Origin: CAZKMM01 sp964553915
GTDB lineage: Bacteria; RBG-13-61-14; DRUE01
NCBI GenBank assembly: GCA_964553915.1
Contig: CAZKMM010000022.1
Location: 1-24,263 of the forward strand
DNA length: 24,263 nucleotides
Direction of reading: 5' to 3'
Shown: positions 8,861-16,556 of the stretch, piece after piece
Numbering within the stretch: position 1 is the stretch's first letter
Layout: every line of letters starts with the position of its first letter
Translations under genes and position numbers: made by a program
The notes under the pieces: model-generated
Databases searched by the model: none
What the model was told of the DNA's origin: nothing
What the model saw: only the letters and a program-made list of their open reading frames with translations

Positions 8861-9129
8861 GAGCGGGTTTTTTCCTGCAAATAATCGTCCAGCAGGCTTT
8901 TAACTTCCTCAGGTTTGGGAATTTCCTTTATGTTCAATTCTTCCGAGAGGTTTTCCAGCCACTGGTTAAATTCTGGCTCCAGCTCAGCAGATAAAAGCAC
9001 TTCTATAATCCCTCGCTCCCGGTCCAGGGTGCGGACAATTCCCAAACCCTCATATCCTTCTAAAAGGAAGATAAATTCCACAATCTTTTCCCGAGGAAGC
9101 TGAAAAAATCTCACCCGGTCTTTCATCAT
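8857..9129 (-). CDS. DUF4911-like small protein
   Basis: A 90-residue soluble protein of unknown function. The segment LPREKIVEFIFLLEGYEGLGIVRTLDRERGIIEVLLS resembles my recollection of DUF4911: an alpha-beta fold with a conserved EGYEGL motif and an RG-I-V/E-L strand. There is no signal peptide, membrane segment or cysteine cluster. The start is the first of two adjacent ATG codons (9129 and 9126), directly after the stop of the aldolase gene with no spacing, so translation should depend on ribosomes finishing that gene. It is the last gene of the dapL operon and ends inside the purA stop. Family membership is from memory of the pattern and is moderately sure. Confidence 0.75.
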   Translation of the reverse strand: MMKDRVRFFQLPREKIVEFIFLLEGYEGLGIVRTLDRERGIIEVLLSAELEPEFNQWLENLSEELNIKEIPKPEEVKSLLDDYLQEKTRS

Positions 9130-10107
9130 TTAAAGCCAGCCAAAATCCTCTAGGAGTTTTTTAATCCAGTCTGATTTTTTCTCATCCACCCTTTGATAAG
9201 GGAGCCGAACCTGATTGGTGATGGGAAGTCCTTTTAATCTCAAAGCTTCTTTTAAAATATGATGCGCCACCCGGGTATGACTGAGAGGAGAGGAATATGG
9301 AGCATTGTAAATTGCCATAAATCCGTTTTTAATGATTTCATAATCAACATTTTCCAGTCCAGCGAACAAGCTAACTCCACCAAGCCTTATTTTCTCCTGC
9401 ACCTCAAAAGCTTGTTCCCATTTCTTTTCCTGGATTAAATTAAAAAGTTGGTGCATATCTTCCGGGGCAATTAGAGGAATCGGACAAAAGCATCCCTGAG
9501 CTCCCATTTTCATTCCTTCATAAGTTAAAAGGCTGGTGCCGATGAACAGGTCGTGGTCTTTTTCCCAGCAGAGTTCAAAGGTTTGGTTAATAAATTCCCG
9601 GTTAAAAGAGGTGAGTTTCATAGAATTGATGCCCGGGATGGAAACCAGTTCTGCAATCTGCTCAGGCTGAAGCACAAGTCCAGAACACTCAGGCACATAA
9701 TATAAAGTGATTTCAATTCCAGCATTTTCTGCCAGATATTGATAGTGTCTTTTAACATCCTCAAAATCCAGATGAAAATACACAGGAAGCGCCACCATCA
9801 CTGCATCAAATCCACATTCTTTTGCCAGCTGAGCATATTCCAGTGCCTCTCTGGTGCCCATTGCAATGGCACCGGCAACCAGAGCCATTTTACCTCTAGC
9901 TACTTCCGAAGTCCGCTTTATTACCTGCTTTTTTTCCTCGCAGGTGAGATAAGGAGCCTCACCGTTGGAGCCCAAGACCACTGCTCCGTGAATTTTTTTC
10001 TCAATGGCGTATTCCAGCTCTGCTTCCAGCCCGGCAAGGTCAAGCTCTCCATCTTCCTTGAAGGGAGTCAGGATAATGGCATAAAGTCCTGGAGGGAGAT
10101 TACTCAT
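9130..10107 (-). CDS. DHDPS/NAL-family aldolase (dapA-like, probably not true DapA)
   Basis: A 325-residue TIM-barrel class I aldolase of the dihydrodipicolinate synthase / N-acetylneuraminate lyase superfamily. It has the phosphate/carboxylate loop GSNGE (46-50), the catalytic Tyr136 in LYYVP, and the Schiff-base Lys164 in NSMKLTS. True DapA has Arg shortly after the YNVP motif to hold the substrate carboxylate; here that stretch reads PECSG, with no Arg. The SNGE loop is shared with 4-hydroxy-2-oxoglutarate aldolases. The substrate is therefore probably another 2-oxo acid, although dapL upstream keeps a lysine-pathway role possible. The ATG at 10107 is chosen because of the AGGAG seven bases upstream and the family length; a longer reading back to 10230 would run into the YHS gene. 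It overlaps that gene by four bases. Confidence 0.88.
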   Translation of the reverse strand: MSNLPPGLYAIILTPFKEDGELDLAGLEAELEYAIEKKIHGAVVLGSNGEAPYLTCEEKKQVIKRTSEVARGKMALVAGAIAMGTREALEYAQLAKECGFDAVMVALPVYFHLDFEDVKRHYQYLAENAGIEITLYYVPECSGLVLQPEQIAELVSIPGINSMKLTSFNREFINQTFELCWEKDHDLFIGTSLLTYEGMKMGAQGCFCPIPLIAPEDMHQLFNLIQEKKWEQAFEVQEKIRLGGVSLFAGLENVDYEIIKNGFMAIYNAPYSSPLSHTRVAHHILKEALRLKGLPITNQVRLPYQRVDEKKSDWIKKLLEDFGWL

Positions 10108-10403
10108 TTTTCTTCTCCTGATTTTAGCTTTTCCTGAAATTTCTCCCGACAAGCTGAAGAACAAAAATAATAAACCTTTCCCTGATAGGAAAGAGTGAAA
10201 GCACTTTCCAGAGGCACATAAACCCCGCACACCGGGTCTTGCACCATTTCGGTTTCTGGCTCGTGCTCCGATTTTTTATATTGAGGAGATTTTTTCGGCT
10301 TTTTAATTGGCTGGAAAAAACTTTTAATGGTGAAATAAATGATTAGTAGTAATAAAGCAATAAGAAATAATCTTCCCACCGGTCTCCTCTCAGAGTTTTT
10401 CAT
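10104..10403 (-). CDS. Membrane-anchored YHS-domain protein
   Basis: A 99-residue protein with one N-terminal membrane helix (about residues 10-29, RLFLIALLLLIIYFTIKSFF), a charged Lys-rich linker, and a C-terminal YHS-type metal-binding domain (about 54-95). The domain shows DPVCGVYV, then YYFCSSACREKF, so three conserved Cys could bind a metal ion. The domain probably faces out of the cytoplasm if the N-terminus stays inside, but topology is uncertain because positive charges flank both sides of the helix. It overlaps folK by 14 bases and the aldolase by four, so it is translated within the dapL operon. Its metal and role are unknown. Confidence 0.85.
   Translation of the reverse strand: MKNSERRPVGRLFLIALLLLIIYFTIKSFFQPIKKPKKSPQYKKSEHEPETEMVQDPVCGVYVPLESAFTLSYQGKVYYFCSSACREKFQEKLKSGEEK
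10115..10119 (-). promoter_or_regulatory. Ribosome binding site deciding the aldolase start
   Basis: AGGAG on the minus strand, seven bases before the ATG at 10107, inside the 3' end of the YHS gene. It supports the short 325-residue form of the aldolase. Confidence 0.75.
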
Positions 10404-10887
10404 CCAAACGAATTACCTTTTTATCGTTTTTTAAATCTTTTAAAAGTTCACTCACTTTTTTCCTGGAGTGGGGTTCAATCAAATGTTGAGCAATCTCGCA
10501 TAATGGCTCCAAAACAAACCTTCTCTCCCCCACCCTCGGATGAGGAATTACCACCCCTTCTCCCTCAAAAATTATATCATCTGCCAGTAAAATGTCTAGG
10601 TCTATGGTTCTTGGGAGGTTTTTTTCTCCTTTTTTTCTTTTTCTGCCCAGATTCTCTTCTATTTCCAAAAGAGCCTGCATTAGCTCCTCGGGAGCCAGCT
10701 CGCTTTCCAGAACCACCACCGCGTTTAAAAACCAGTTCTGGTCCTTTTTACCTACGGGCTCGGTTAAATAGAGGCTGGATTTTGCCATAATTTTCCCCAA
10801 ACCCCTTTGCTCCATCATCTTCAGGGCTTGACGCAGATAAAATTGACGATTGCCTAAATTAGAGCCTAAACCCAGATAATACTTCAT
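10390..10887 (-). CDS. folK: 2-amino-4-hydroxy-6-hydroxymethyldihydropteridine pyrophosphokinase
   Basis: Transfers pyrophosphate from ATP to 6-hydroxymethyl-7,8-dihydropterin, a step of folate synthesis. The protein is 165 residues, typical for HPPK. It shows the N-terminal YYLGLGSNLGNR, YLTEPVGKKDQNWFLNAVVVLE for pterin binding, the signature PRTIDLDILL with the metal-binding Asp pair, and IPHPRVGERRFVLEPL. Its ATG overlaps the dapL stop by four bases, and its end overlaps the YHS gene. No folP or folB is beside it, so this is a stand-alone folate gene embedded in the dapL operon. Confidence 0.96.
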   Translation of the reverse strand: MKYYLGLGSNLGNRQFYLRQALKMMEQRGLGKIMAKSSLYLTEPVGKKDQNWFLNAVVVLESELAPEELMQALLEIEENLGRKRKKGEKNLPRTIDLDILLADDIIFEGEGVVIPHPRVGERRFVLEPLCEIAQHLIEPHSRKKVSELLKDLKNDKKVIRLDEKL

Positions 10888-12050
10888 AGCTTTAATCCTG
10901 CGAGTCGTTTTTTTGCCTCTCCAAGCCTTGATTCATCGCTGACAATTGCCAGACGGATATAACCTTCTCCCTCCGGACCATAGCCGGAGCCGGGAGAAGC
11001 AATAATCCCTGCCTGCTCCAGTAAAATCGCAACCATCTCCTCAGAGCTGATTCCCTTTGGAGTCTTCACCCAGAAATAAAAAGTGGCTTTGGGCTTTTGA
11101 AATTTAAATCCTGCCTGCTCCAGACCCTCTGCTAAAATATTCCGCCGACGCTGATATAGCGCCCGAATCTCCTCTATCGCTGGCTCGCCTCTCTCCAGCG
11201 CCTCCACCCCTGCCCATTGAATCGCCTGAAATACCCCGGAGTCTATATTGCTTTTTACCTTGGCAAGAATATCCACTGCCGGTTTAGCTCCTACCGCAAA
11301 GCCAATTCTCCAGCCGGTCATATTAAAGGTTTTGGAAAGGGAATGAAATTCTATTGCCACTTCTTCGGCACCAGGAACCTGAAGGATGCTGGGAGCCAGA
11401 TATCCATCAAAGCAGAGCTCCGCATAAGCCAAATCATTCACTACCCAGAGCTGATATTTCCTGGCATAGAAAACCGCTCGCTCAAAAAACTCCAGCTCAC
11501 AAACCGCGGAGGTGGGATTATTCGGATAGTTCAGAAAAAGAATTTTGGCTCGCTCCCAGACCTCCCGGGGAACCGAATCTAAATCAGGCAGAAAATTATT
11601 TTCTTCTTTTAACGGGAGGAAATAAGGCTCACCTCCGGCAAAAATGGTGCCGATTTTATAAACCGGATATGCCGGGCTGGGCACCAGAGCAATATCTCTC
11701 TGATTAAGCCATCCCAGGGGGAAATGAGCAATTCCTTCCTTGGAGCCAATCAGGGTAACGATTTGCTCCGGTGAGATTTTTACCCCAAATCTTCTTTCCA
11801 GATATTTGCTGGCAGATTCCCGGAAAGCAAAAAGTCCCCGGCTGGTGGGATAGCGGTGATTTTCTGGATTTTCCAGTGCCTGCTTCATAGCCTGAACAAT
11901 AAAATCCGGGGTGGGAAGGTCCGGGTCGCCAATCCCCAGATCAATCAGGTCCTTTCCTTCTTTTAAAGCTTTTTCTTTTAACTCTTCCAGCCGGACAAAA
12001 AGGTAGGGAGGAAGTTTTTTAATTCGCTCAGAAGGCTCTATCCCGCTCAT
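10884..12050 (-). CDS. dapL: LL-diaminopimelate aminotransferase (class I/II PLP)
   Basis: Likely converts tetrahydrodipicolinate directly to LL-diaminopimelate with glutamate, the short route to lysine and peptidoglycan precursor. The protein is 388 residues. The N-terminus (SERIKKLPPYLFVRLEELK, then DLIDLGIGDPDLPTP) is the signature of the bacterial DapL branch found in Clostridia and deltaproteobacteria. NYPNNPTSAV (174-183) and Lys240 in HSLSKTFNMTGWRIGF are the PLP-site motifs. The ATG at 12050 has a GGAGG Shine-Dalgarno six bases upstream and a promoter at 12080-12108. It is the first gene of a five-gene overlapping operon. A broader-specificity aminotransferase of the same fold is the alternative; the N-terminal pattern makes DapL more likely. 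Confidence 0.88.
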   Translation of the reverse strand: MSGIEPSERIKKLPPYLFVRLEELKEKALKEGKDLIDLGIGDPDLPTPDFIVQAMKQALENPENHRYPTSRGLFAFRESASKYLERRFGVKISPEQIVTLIGSKEGIAHFPLGWLNQRDIALVPSPAYPVYKIGTIFAGGEPYFLPLKEENNFLPDLDSVPREVWERAKILFLNYPNNPTSAVCELEFFERAVFYARKYQLWVVNDLAYAELCFDGYLAPSILQVPGAEEVAIEFHSLSKTFNMTGWRIGFAVGAKPAVDILAKVKSNIDSGVFQAIQWAGVEALERGEPAIEEIRALYQRRRNILAEGLEQAGFKFQKPKATFYFWVKTPKGISSEEMVAILLEQAGIIASPGSGYGPEGEGYIRLAIVSDESRLGEAKKRLAGLKL

Positions 12051-12079
12051 TTTCCATCCTCCAAAAACAATTTCTTTTG

Positions 12080-12108
12080 TTTATAACCGAGAATAAGTTG
12101 ATTTACAA
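12080..12108 (-). promoter_or_regulatory. Sigma-70-type promoter for the dapL operon
   Basis: On the minus strand TTGTAA (12108-12103), 17-base spacer, TATAAA (12085-12080). Transcription should start near 12073, giving a leader of about 23 bases that contains the dapL Shine-Dalgarno. Confidence 0.72.
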
Positions 12109-12122
12109 ATTTATTGCAGACA

Positions 12123-12150
12123 TTGACGAAACCAGCTTTGGGTGTAAAAA
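12123..12150 (+). promoter_or_regulatory. Promoter of the DUF6178-like gene, leaderless arrangement
   Basis: TTGACG (12123-12128), 16-base spacer, TAAAAA (12145-12150). Six bases later come TTG (12157) and ATG (12160) in frame, with no Shine-Dalgarno between. The -35 box is strong and the -10 weak. The mRNA would have a leader of zero to three bases. Confidence 0.5.
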
Positions 12151-12159
12151 TCTATCTTG

Positions 12160-13905
12160 ATGAACGAAAAAGGAAAAGTTTTATCTTTTACCACAAGAAA
12201 GGAACTCAGCCCCAGACTGGTTCAGGAAGAGCCAGAAAAAGCCAGCAAACTTTTCAACGCCCTTTCTCTAAAAGAGCAACTGGAGCTGGTTTTATCCTGG
12301 CGAGCAAAAGACCGGCTGAATTTAATTTTACTTTCCCGGCGGGCAAAAGCCCTGGTTCGGCTTCTTCCTTCCCCAGAGCTTTATCTGACTATCAAGGAGG
12401 TGGGGGAAGAGGATTCGCTGGAGCTTTTAGCTTTAGCCAATCACCGCCAGCTTAGCTATGTTTTTGATTTAGAGTTCTGGAAGGAGCAGACCCTTTCCCC
12501 CCAGCAGGTCTGCAGATGGCTGGACCTACTCCAGAAGGCGAGCCTGGAGCAGTTCCGAAGCTGGCTCAAACAGGCAGATATAGAGCTTTTAATCACCATT
12601 CTGCAAAAGCTGGTTCGGGTTTATGTTCCAGACCCGGATAATATTGGAGTGGAGCCCTGGCGGAATAAAGAGCTTTTCACTCTGGACGATTATTATTATC
12701 TGGAAATTAAGGAGGAAAAATTTCGTCCTCTGGTGGAATCCCTGCTTCTTCATCTCCGGGAGCTGGAGCAGAAAAGATATTACGGAATTCTTGACCAGGT
12801 TCGCTGGCAGGTGCCTTTAGAAATTGAGGAGATAAGTTTAAGGGTGCGTCAGGGAAGGCTGGAAGATTATGGCTTTTATGATTTTGACGAGGCATTTGAA
12901 ATTTACCGGTTTCTACCCGATTCCCGGATTCCTTTTCTGGAGAGGAAAAATGAGTTTGAAATTCCTTTTCCTGCTCCCCGCTATCCTCTGGCGGTTCCGG
13001 ACAAGATTCCCGGATTTCTTTCCCGGGTTCTGGAAAATTTGGAAGAAAAAGAACTGGAAGAGTTTTATGCTCAGTTTGCCCGGCTGGCTAATAAGGTAAT
13101 GATTGCGGATGTAATGGATTTAACTGAGCTTTCCAGTATAAAAAAAGCAGTGGAGAAGGTTTATGGATATTTAGAGATTGGCTTGGATTTCTGGTCTGAG
13201 GGAAATTTAGAACGAGCTCTGGAGATTTTCCGCAGGCACTGGTTGGAGCAGATTTTTCAGGTGGGATTTTCTCAGGTGCTCAAGCTTCGCTTTCGGGCTC
13301 AAAAGATAGAGGCAAAGGAATGGTTCCGGGCACTGGGAAAACCATTTTATCTTTTCGGTGAGCCTCTGGCAGGCATTCTCAAAGCCCTTTTAGCTCCCAG
13401 ACCCAGATATTATGATGCCCGGAGAAATGAAATGAGAGAATTCAAGGATTTCAAAGAGGTAAAAAAAGCGGAAGCAGAACTGGAGCAGGCGGAATTTCTC
13501 CTCTGGCTGTTTTTTGAAGTTCTGGGGTTGAAAGCAGAGGAGCTGAAAACCCTGCTTTCCTGCTATCAATTTGAGTTAAATTTCCCTGTGATTTTAGCCA
13601 CCGCAATGGTCAAAGGAGTGGTGGGAGGAAGGTTGAGCTTTGCTCCTTTGTCCCCTCAGGAATTAAGCCAGTTTCTTGCTCAATCTATGCCCTTAAAAGA
13701 TGACAAAAGAACTTTAGAGCAAAACCTGAAAGAAAGTTTCAAGCAATGGCTGGTAAGAAGAGTGGAACCGAGAGGCACTCGGGAAAAGAAATTTGCCCTC
13801 CTGCTCGCAGAAAAGGTCTTTGAAATGCTGGGGGATGAGCTGGGTATGATAAAAGAGCCAGAGAAAATCAATCCAGAACTTATCACCTGCCTGGTTCTGG
13901 AATAA
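12160..13905 (+). CDS. DUF6178-like protein of unknown function
   Basis: A soluble 581-residue protein, rich in Leu, Glu, Arg and Phe and mostly helical by composition, with no signal peptide or membrane helix. Segments KLFNALSLKEQLELVLSW, LLPSPELYLTIKEVGEEDSLELLAL and FTLDDYYYLEIKEEKFRPLVESLL recall the DUF6178 family known from Desulfobacterota and relatives; the assignment is from memory of the pattern. No catalytic motif is obvious. The start is ATG 12160 or the adjacent in-frame TTG 12157. There is no Shine-Dalgarno, and a -10-like box ends six bases before the TTG, so the transcript may be leaderless. It is transcribed divergently from dapL and is followed after 57 bases by the histidine kinase, which has its own promoter. 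Confidence 0.82.
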   Translation: MNEKGKVLSFTTRKELSPRLVQEEPEKASKLFNALSLKEQLELVLSWRAKDRLNLILLSRRAKALVRLLPSPELYLTIKEVGEEDSLELLALANHRQLSYVFDLEFWKEQTLSPQQVCRWLDLLQKASLEQFRSWLKQADIELLITILQKLVRVYVPDPDNIGVEPWRNKELFTLDDYYYLEIKEEKFRPLVESLLLHLRELEQKRYYGILDQVRWQVPLEIEEISLRVRQGRLEDYGFYDFDEAFEIYRFLPDSRIPFLERKNEFEIPFPAPRYPLAVPDKIPGFLSRVLENLEEKELEEFYAQFARLANKVMIADVMDLTELSSIKKAVEKVYGYLEIGLDFWSEGNLERALEIFRRHWLEQIFQVGFSQVLKLRFRAQKIEAKEWFRALGKPFYLFGEPLAGILKALLAPRPRYYDARRNEMREFKDFKEVKKAEAELEQAEFLLWLFFEVLGLKAEELKTLLSCYQFELNFPVILATAMVKGVVGGRLSFAPLSPQELSQFLAQSMPLKDDKRTLEQNLKESFKQWLVRRVEPRGTREKKFALLLAEKVFEMLGDELGMIKEPEKINPELITCLVLE

Positions 13906-13907
13906 TT

Positions 13908-13922
13908 AAGAAAAATTTTCTT
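13908..13922. repeat. Short A/T palindrome upstream of the kinase promoter
   Basis: AAGAAAA and TTTTCTT flank one central A, directly after the DUF6178-like stop and six bases before the -35 box of the kinase promoter. It could be a weak operator or part of a weak terminator; its all-A/T character makes chance possible. Confidence 0.3.
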
Positions 13923-13927
13923 TATTG

Positions 13928-13956
13928 TTGTTTAAAATATAGGTTTGCGGTATAAT
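13928..13956 (+). promoter_or_regulatory. Promoter of the histidine kinase, leaderless arrangement
   Basis: TTGTTT (13928-13933), 17-base spacer, perfect TATAAT (13951-13956). Six bases after it comes GTG at 13963, which is both the expected +1 and the only sensible start codon. No Shine-Dalgarno is present. Confidence 0.75.
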
Positions 13957-13962
13957 TGAAAA

Positions 13963-15987
13963 GTGAGTCCCGAAAGCCAGAAAGAGCTTCTTGAGCAGAT
14001 AAAAGCTCTTAAGAAGCAGATTAAAGAGCTTAACCGGGAAAAAGAAACCCTCTCCTCCAACATTTCCAGCCTTCAGGGGTCGGTTGCCCAGTATAATATG
14101 TATTTAAGCAAAGCCCCGGCGATTCTCTTTCAGATTGCTCCGGATGGAACCACAGTCTTTGTCAATAAGGCGGTGGAGCAGATTACCGGTTATTCTCCCG
14201 AGGAATTACTGGGCAAGAATTGGTGGGAGATATTTTATCCGGGGGAACTGTATCGTCAGGTGGAGGCGCTTTTTGACAAATTCTCAGAGCAGAAAGATGT
14301 TTGCCAGTATTTAATGTCGCTTCAAGCCAAAGATGGCACTTTAAGGCATATTTTGTGGACCAGTTATAATCTCTGGGACGCAAAAGGCAATTTGGTGGAG
14401 ATAAATGGGGTGGGGGTTCAGCTTCTTCTAGATTTCCAAGATACTGAGCTGGCAAAGGCTTTAAAGGAACTCTCCCTTGCCTATGATTCTTATAAGACCA
14501 TTATTGACAATGCAGTCATCTGGATAGACCTATTAGATGAAAAAGGGAATGTGGTTTTCTGGAATCGGGCGGCAGAGAGAATTTCTGGTTATTCCAGAGA
14601 GGAGGTGCTCGGGCACAATAAAATCTGGGAGTGGCTTTATCCAGATAAGGAATATCGGGAGGAGATTTTTGCCAAAGCAATGGCGATTATCAGAGGAGAG
14701 GTGGTGGAAAATCTTGAGACGGTCATCACCACCAAAGATGGAAGGAAAAGGGTTATCTGGTGGCATTCCAACAATTTACAGGATGAGAAGGGAAAGATTA
14801 TTGGAAGTATTGCCCTGGGGGCAGATGTTACCGAGCTGAAAAAGATAGAAGAACAGCTCCGACTGGCTAATAAGATGCAGGGACTGGGAAGGCTGGCTGG
14901 AGGAATTGCTCATGATTTCAATAACATTTTAAGCATAGTTAAGGGCTATACCGACCTGATTTTAGAAAACATCCCTTATGATTCGCCGGTTCGGGAGGAC
15001 CTTTTAGAGATAAGCGAAGCTTCGGAGCGAGGAGCTCAACTTACCCGCCAGCTTCTGGCTTTCAGCAAAAGGCAGACGCTAGAAAAAATTTCTCTGGATT
15101 TAAATGAAACCATCACCTCTATGGAGAGAATGTTAAGGAGAATCCTCGGGGAGGATATAAATCTGGTTTTAAACCTGGAAGAAGAGCTTCCTCCGGTTAA
15201 TGCGGACCCGAGCCAGATTGAGCAGGTGATATTTAATTTGGTAATAAATGCCAGAGAGGCAATGCCCGGCGGAGGCACCCTGACCATTTCCACCTCTCTC
15301 ACCAGGATAGATTATTCTTATATCCGGGAGCATCCTTATGCTAAGCCCGGGGATTATGTGCTTCTGGCAGTTTCTGATACCGGAGTGGGAATGAGCCCGG
15401 AGGTTAGGGAAAGAATTTTTGAGCCTTTTTTTAGCACCAAGCCGGAGGGGGTTGGTTTTGGTCTGAGTATGGTTTACGGGATTGTTAATCAGCATAATGG
15501 TTATATCTGGGTTTATAGCGAACCGGAATTAGGCACCACCTTTAAAGTCTATCTCCCCCCCAGTGGGGAGCCAGCGGAGAAGCGAAAACCTAGAGAAGAA
15601 AGTCTGGAGATTCCTGCAGGCAATGAAGCCATTATTTTAATGGAAGATGAAAGAGCGGTGCGAGCACTGGGAGTGAGGATTCTTCGTCAGCTTGGGTATC
15701 GGGTGTTTGAGGCCCAGGAGCCAGAAGATGCCCTTCTAATCCTAGAAAAATATCCGGAAGAAATAAATTTGTTAATTACCGATGTGATAATGCCCAGAAT
15801 AAATGGAGTGGAACTGGCAGAAAAAGCCAGGAAAATTCGTCCCGAGCTCAAGGTTTTGTTTATTTCTGGTTATCCGATGGAGCAAATTAACAATCACGGG
15901 ATTTTAAAATTAGAAGAAAATCTGTTGGAAAAACCCTTTTCTGCACGAAGCCTGGCACAAAAAGTCCGAAAAATTTTAGACCAATAA
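13963..15987 (+). CDS. Soluble hybrid histidine kinase, PAS-PAS-HisKA-HATPase-REC
   Basis: A 674-residue sensor kinase without membrane helices, so a cytoplasmic sensor. Residues 1-45 are a Glu/Lys/Leu-rich coiled coil. Two PAS domains follow (about 48-165 and 175-295; each has an NKAVEQITGYS or NRAAERISGYS helix). The HisKA domain has the phospho-accepting His317 in GGIAHDFNN, and the HATPase has an N-box (LVINAREAMPGG) and DTGVGM. A C-terminal receiver domain (about 548-674) has Asp607 in TDVIMPRINGVEL. The last ATP-lid glycine motif reads GVGFGL (496-501) instead of the usual GTGLGL, a mild deviation. The start is GTG at 13963, set by the promoter. The signal is unknown; cytosolic PAS domains often sense redox state, gases or small ligands. 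No cognate output regulator is adjacent. Confidence 0.93.
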   Translation: MSPESQKELLEQIKALKKQIKELNREKETLSSNISSLQGSVAQYNMYLSKAPAILFQIAPDGTTVFVNKAVEQITGYSPEELLGKNWWEIFYPGELYRQVEALFDKFSEQKDVCQYLMSLQAKDGTLRHILWTSYNLWDAKGNLVEINGVGVQLLLDFQDTELAKALKELSLAYDSYKTIIDNAVIWIDLLDEKGNVVFWNRAAERISGYSREEVLGHNKIWEWLYPDKEYREEIFAKAMAIIRGEVVENLETVITTKDGRKRVIWWHSNNLQDEKGKIIGSIALGADVTELKKIEEQLRLANKMQGLGRLAGGIAHDFNNILSIVKGYTDLILENIPYDSPVREDLLEISEASERGAQLTRQLLAFSKRQTLEKISLDLNETITSMERMLRRILGEDINLVLNLEEELPPVNADPSQIEQVIFNLVINAREAMPGGGTLTISTSLTRIDYSYIREHPYAKPGDYVLLAVSDTGVGMSPEVRERIFEPFFSTKPEGVGFGLSMVYGIVNQHNGYIWVYSEPELGTTFKVYLPPSGEPAEKRKPREESLEIPAGNEAIILMEDERAVRALGVRILRQLGYRVFEAQEPEDALLILEKYPEEINLLITDVIMPRINGVELAEKARKIRPELKVLFISGYPMEQINNHGILKLEENLLEKPFSARSLAQKVRKILDQ

Positions 15988-16002
15988 CCCCCTACTTAAA
16001 AA

Positions 16003-16032
16003 TTGAAAAACCGCCTGATTATGAAATAATAT
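16003..16032 (+). promoter_or_regulatory. Promoter of the 66-residue protein, leaderless arrangement
   Basis: TTGAAA (16003-16008), 18-base spacer, TAATAT (16027-16032), then six bases to the ATG at 16039. No Shine-Dalgarno precedes the ATG. Confidence 0.6.
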
Positions 16033-16038
16033 TAAACA

Positions 16039-16239
16039 ATGGCACTTTTATATAAGATAATTGAAACTTCCATTGTTACTGACGAGGTTTTAGAAGAGAT
16101 TATCAATGAGTGGGTGGGCAAGGGCTGGCAATTTGATGGAATTCAGTTTGCAATGAGAGAGGCAAGCAAGCGCCCGGCAATGGCATTTATTCTTTTTACC
16201 AGATATGCTCCTGACCCTCCCGAGGAGGAAGAGATGTAA
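16039..16239 (+). CDS. Small DUF4177-like protein, unknown function
   Basis: A 66-residue acidic-tailed protein. The pattern YKIIE, then EEIINEWVGKGWQFDGIQFAMRE and MAFILFTR suggests the small alpha-beta fold of DUF4177-like proteins (a strand, a helix ending in a GW motif, two strands), but the assignment is loose. There is no membrane helix or signal. The start is the ATG at 16039, which coincides with the expected transcription start. It follows the histidine kinase by 51 bases with its own promoter, and ends two bases from the end of the convergent membrane-protein gene. Function unknown. Confidence 0.75.
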   Translation: MALLYKIIETSIVTDEVLEEIINEWVGKGWQFDGIQFAMREASKRPAMAFILFTRYAPDPPEEEEM

Positions 16240-16241
16240 TT

Positions 16242-16556
16242 CTAATTTCTTCTTGCTTCCCAGATGGAGAAAGCCCAGAATAGAACTATCATCAAAACCA
16301 GCCACCAGTTCCCAGCCCAGGCTTGATGATGAAGACGAGAAAGAACCTCAGGCGAAAGATTTAGCCCTATTTCAGCGGAGGTCTTAACCACCACTGCTCT
16401 CCAGGTGAGTAAAAAAATCCGAATCACCAGCCAGAGCAAAAGCCCGAAAACCGAAATTGCCAAAAATCCCCCCAGTTTTTTCCTCCCCAGATAAATCTGT
16501 CCCAGCCCGGGAAAAACCAGTCCGCTCAGGAGCATTGCCCGGATGGTTTTTTTCAT
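16242..16556 (-). CDS. Small membrane protein with TM2-like N-terminal motif
   Basis: A 104-residue integral membrane protein. It opens MKKTIRAMLLSGLVFPGLGQIYLG, with a hydrophobic-turn motif (FPGLGQIYLGRKKLGG) typical of TM2-type and related small membrane proteins. A long helix at about 28-51 and another at about 84-99 follow, and the stretch between them is polar. Its ATG overlaps the stop of the CoA-transferase beta gene by four bases, so it is the third gene of that operon. Its role there is unknown; a link to substrate uptake or envelope stress would be speculation. Confidence 0.8.
   Translation of the reverse strand: MKKTIRAMLLSGLVFPGLGQIYLGRKKLGGFLAISVFGLLLWLVIRIFLLTWRAVVVKTSAEIGLNLSPEVLSRLHHQAWAGNWWLVLMIVLFWAFSIWEARRN

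Noticed and set aside
8850..8873. Hairpin AACCG/CGGGTT followed by six T at the end of purA, as a terminator.
   Set aside because: The stem is five pairs with a bulge and overlaps the stop codon; too weak to call.
9739..10137. Open frame of 132 codons on the plus strand opposite the aldolase gene.
   Set aside because: Antisense to a well-supported gene, low-complexity Cys/Ser/His-rich product, no Shine-Dalgarno; a shadow frame. The same reasoning removed other long antisense frames, e.g. 3574-4053, 17560-18069 and 22356-22829.
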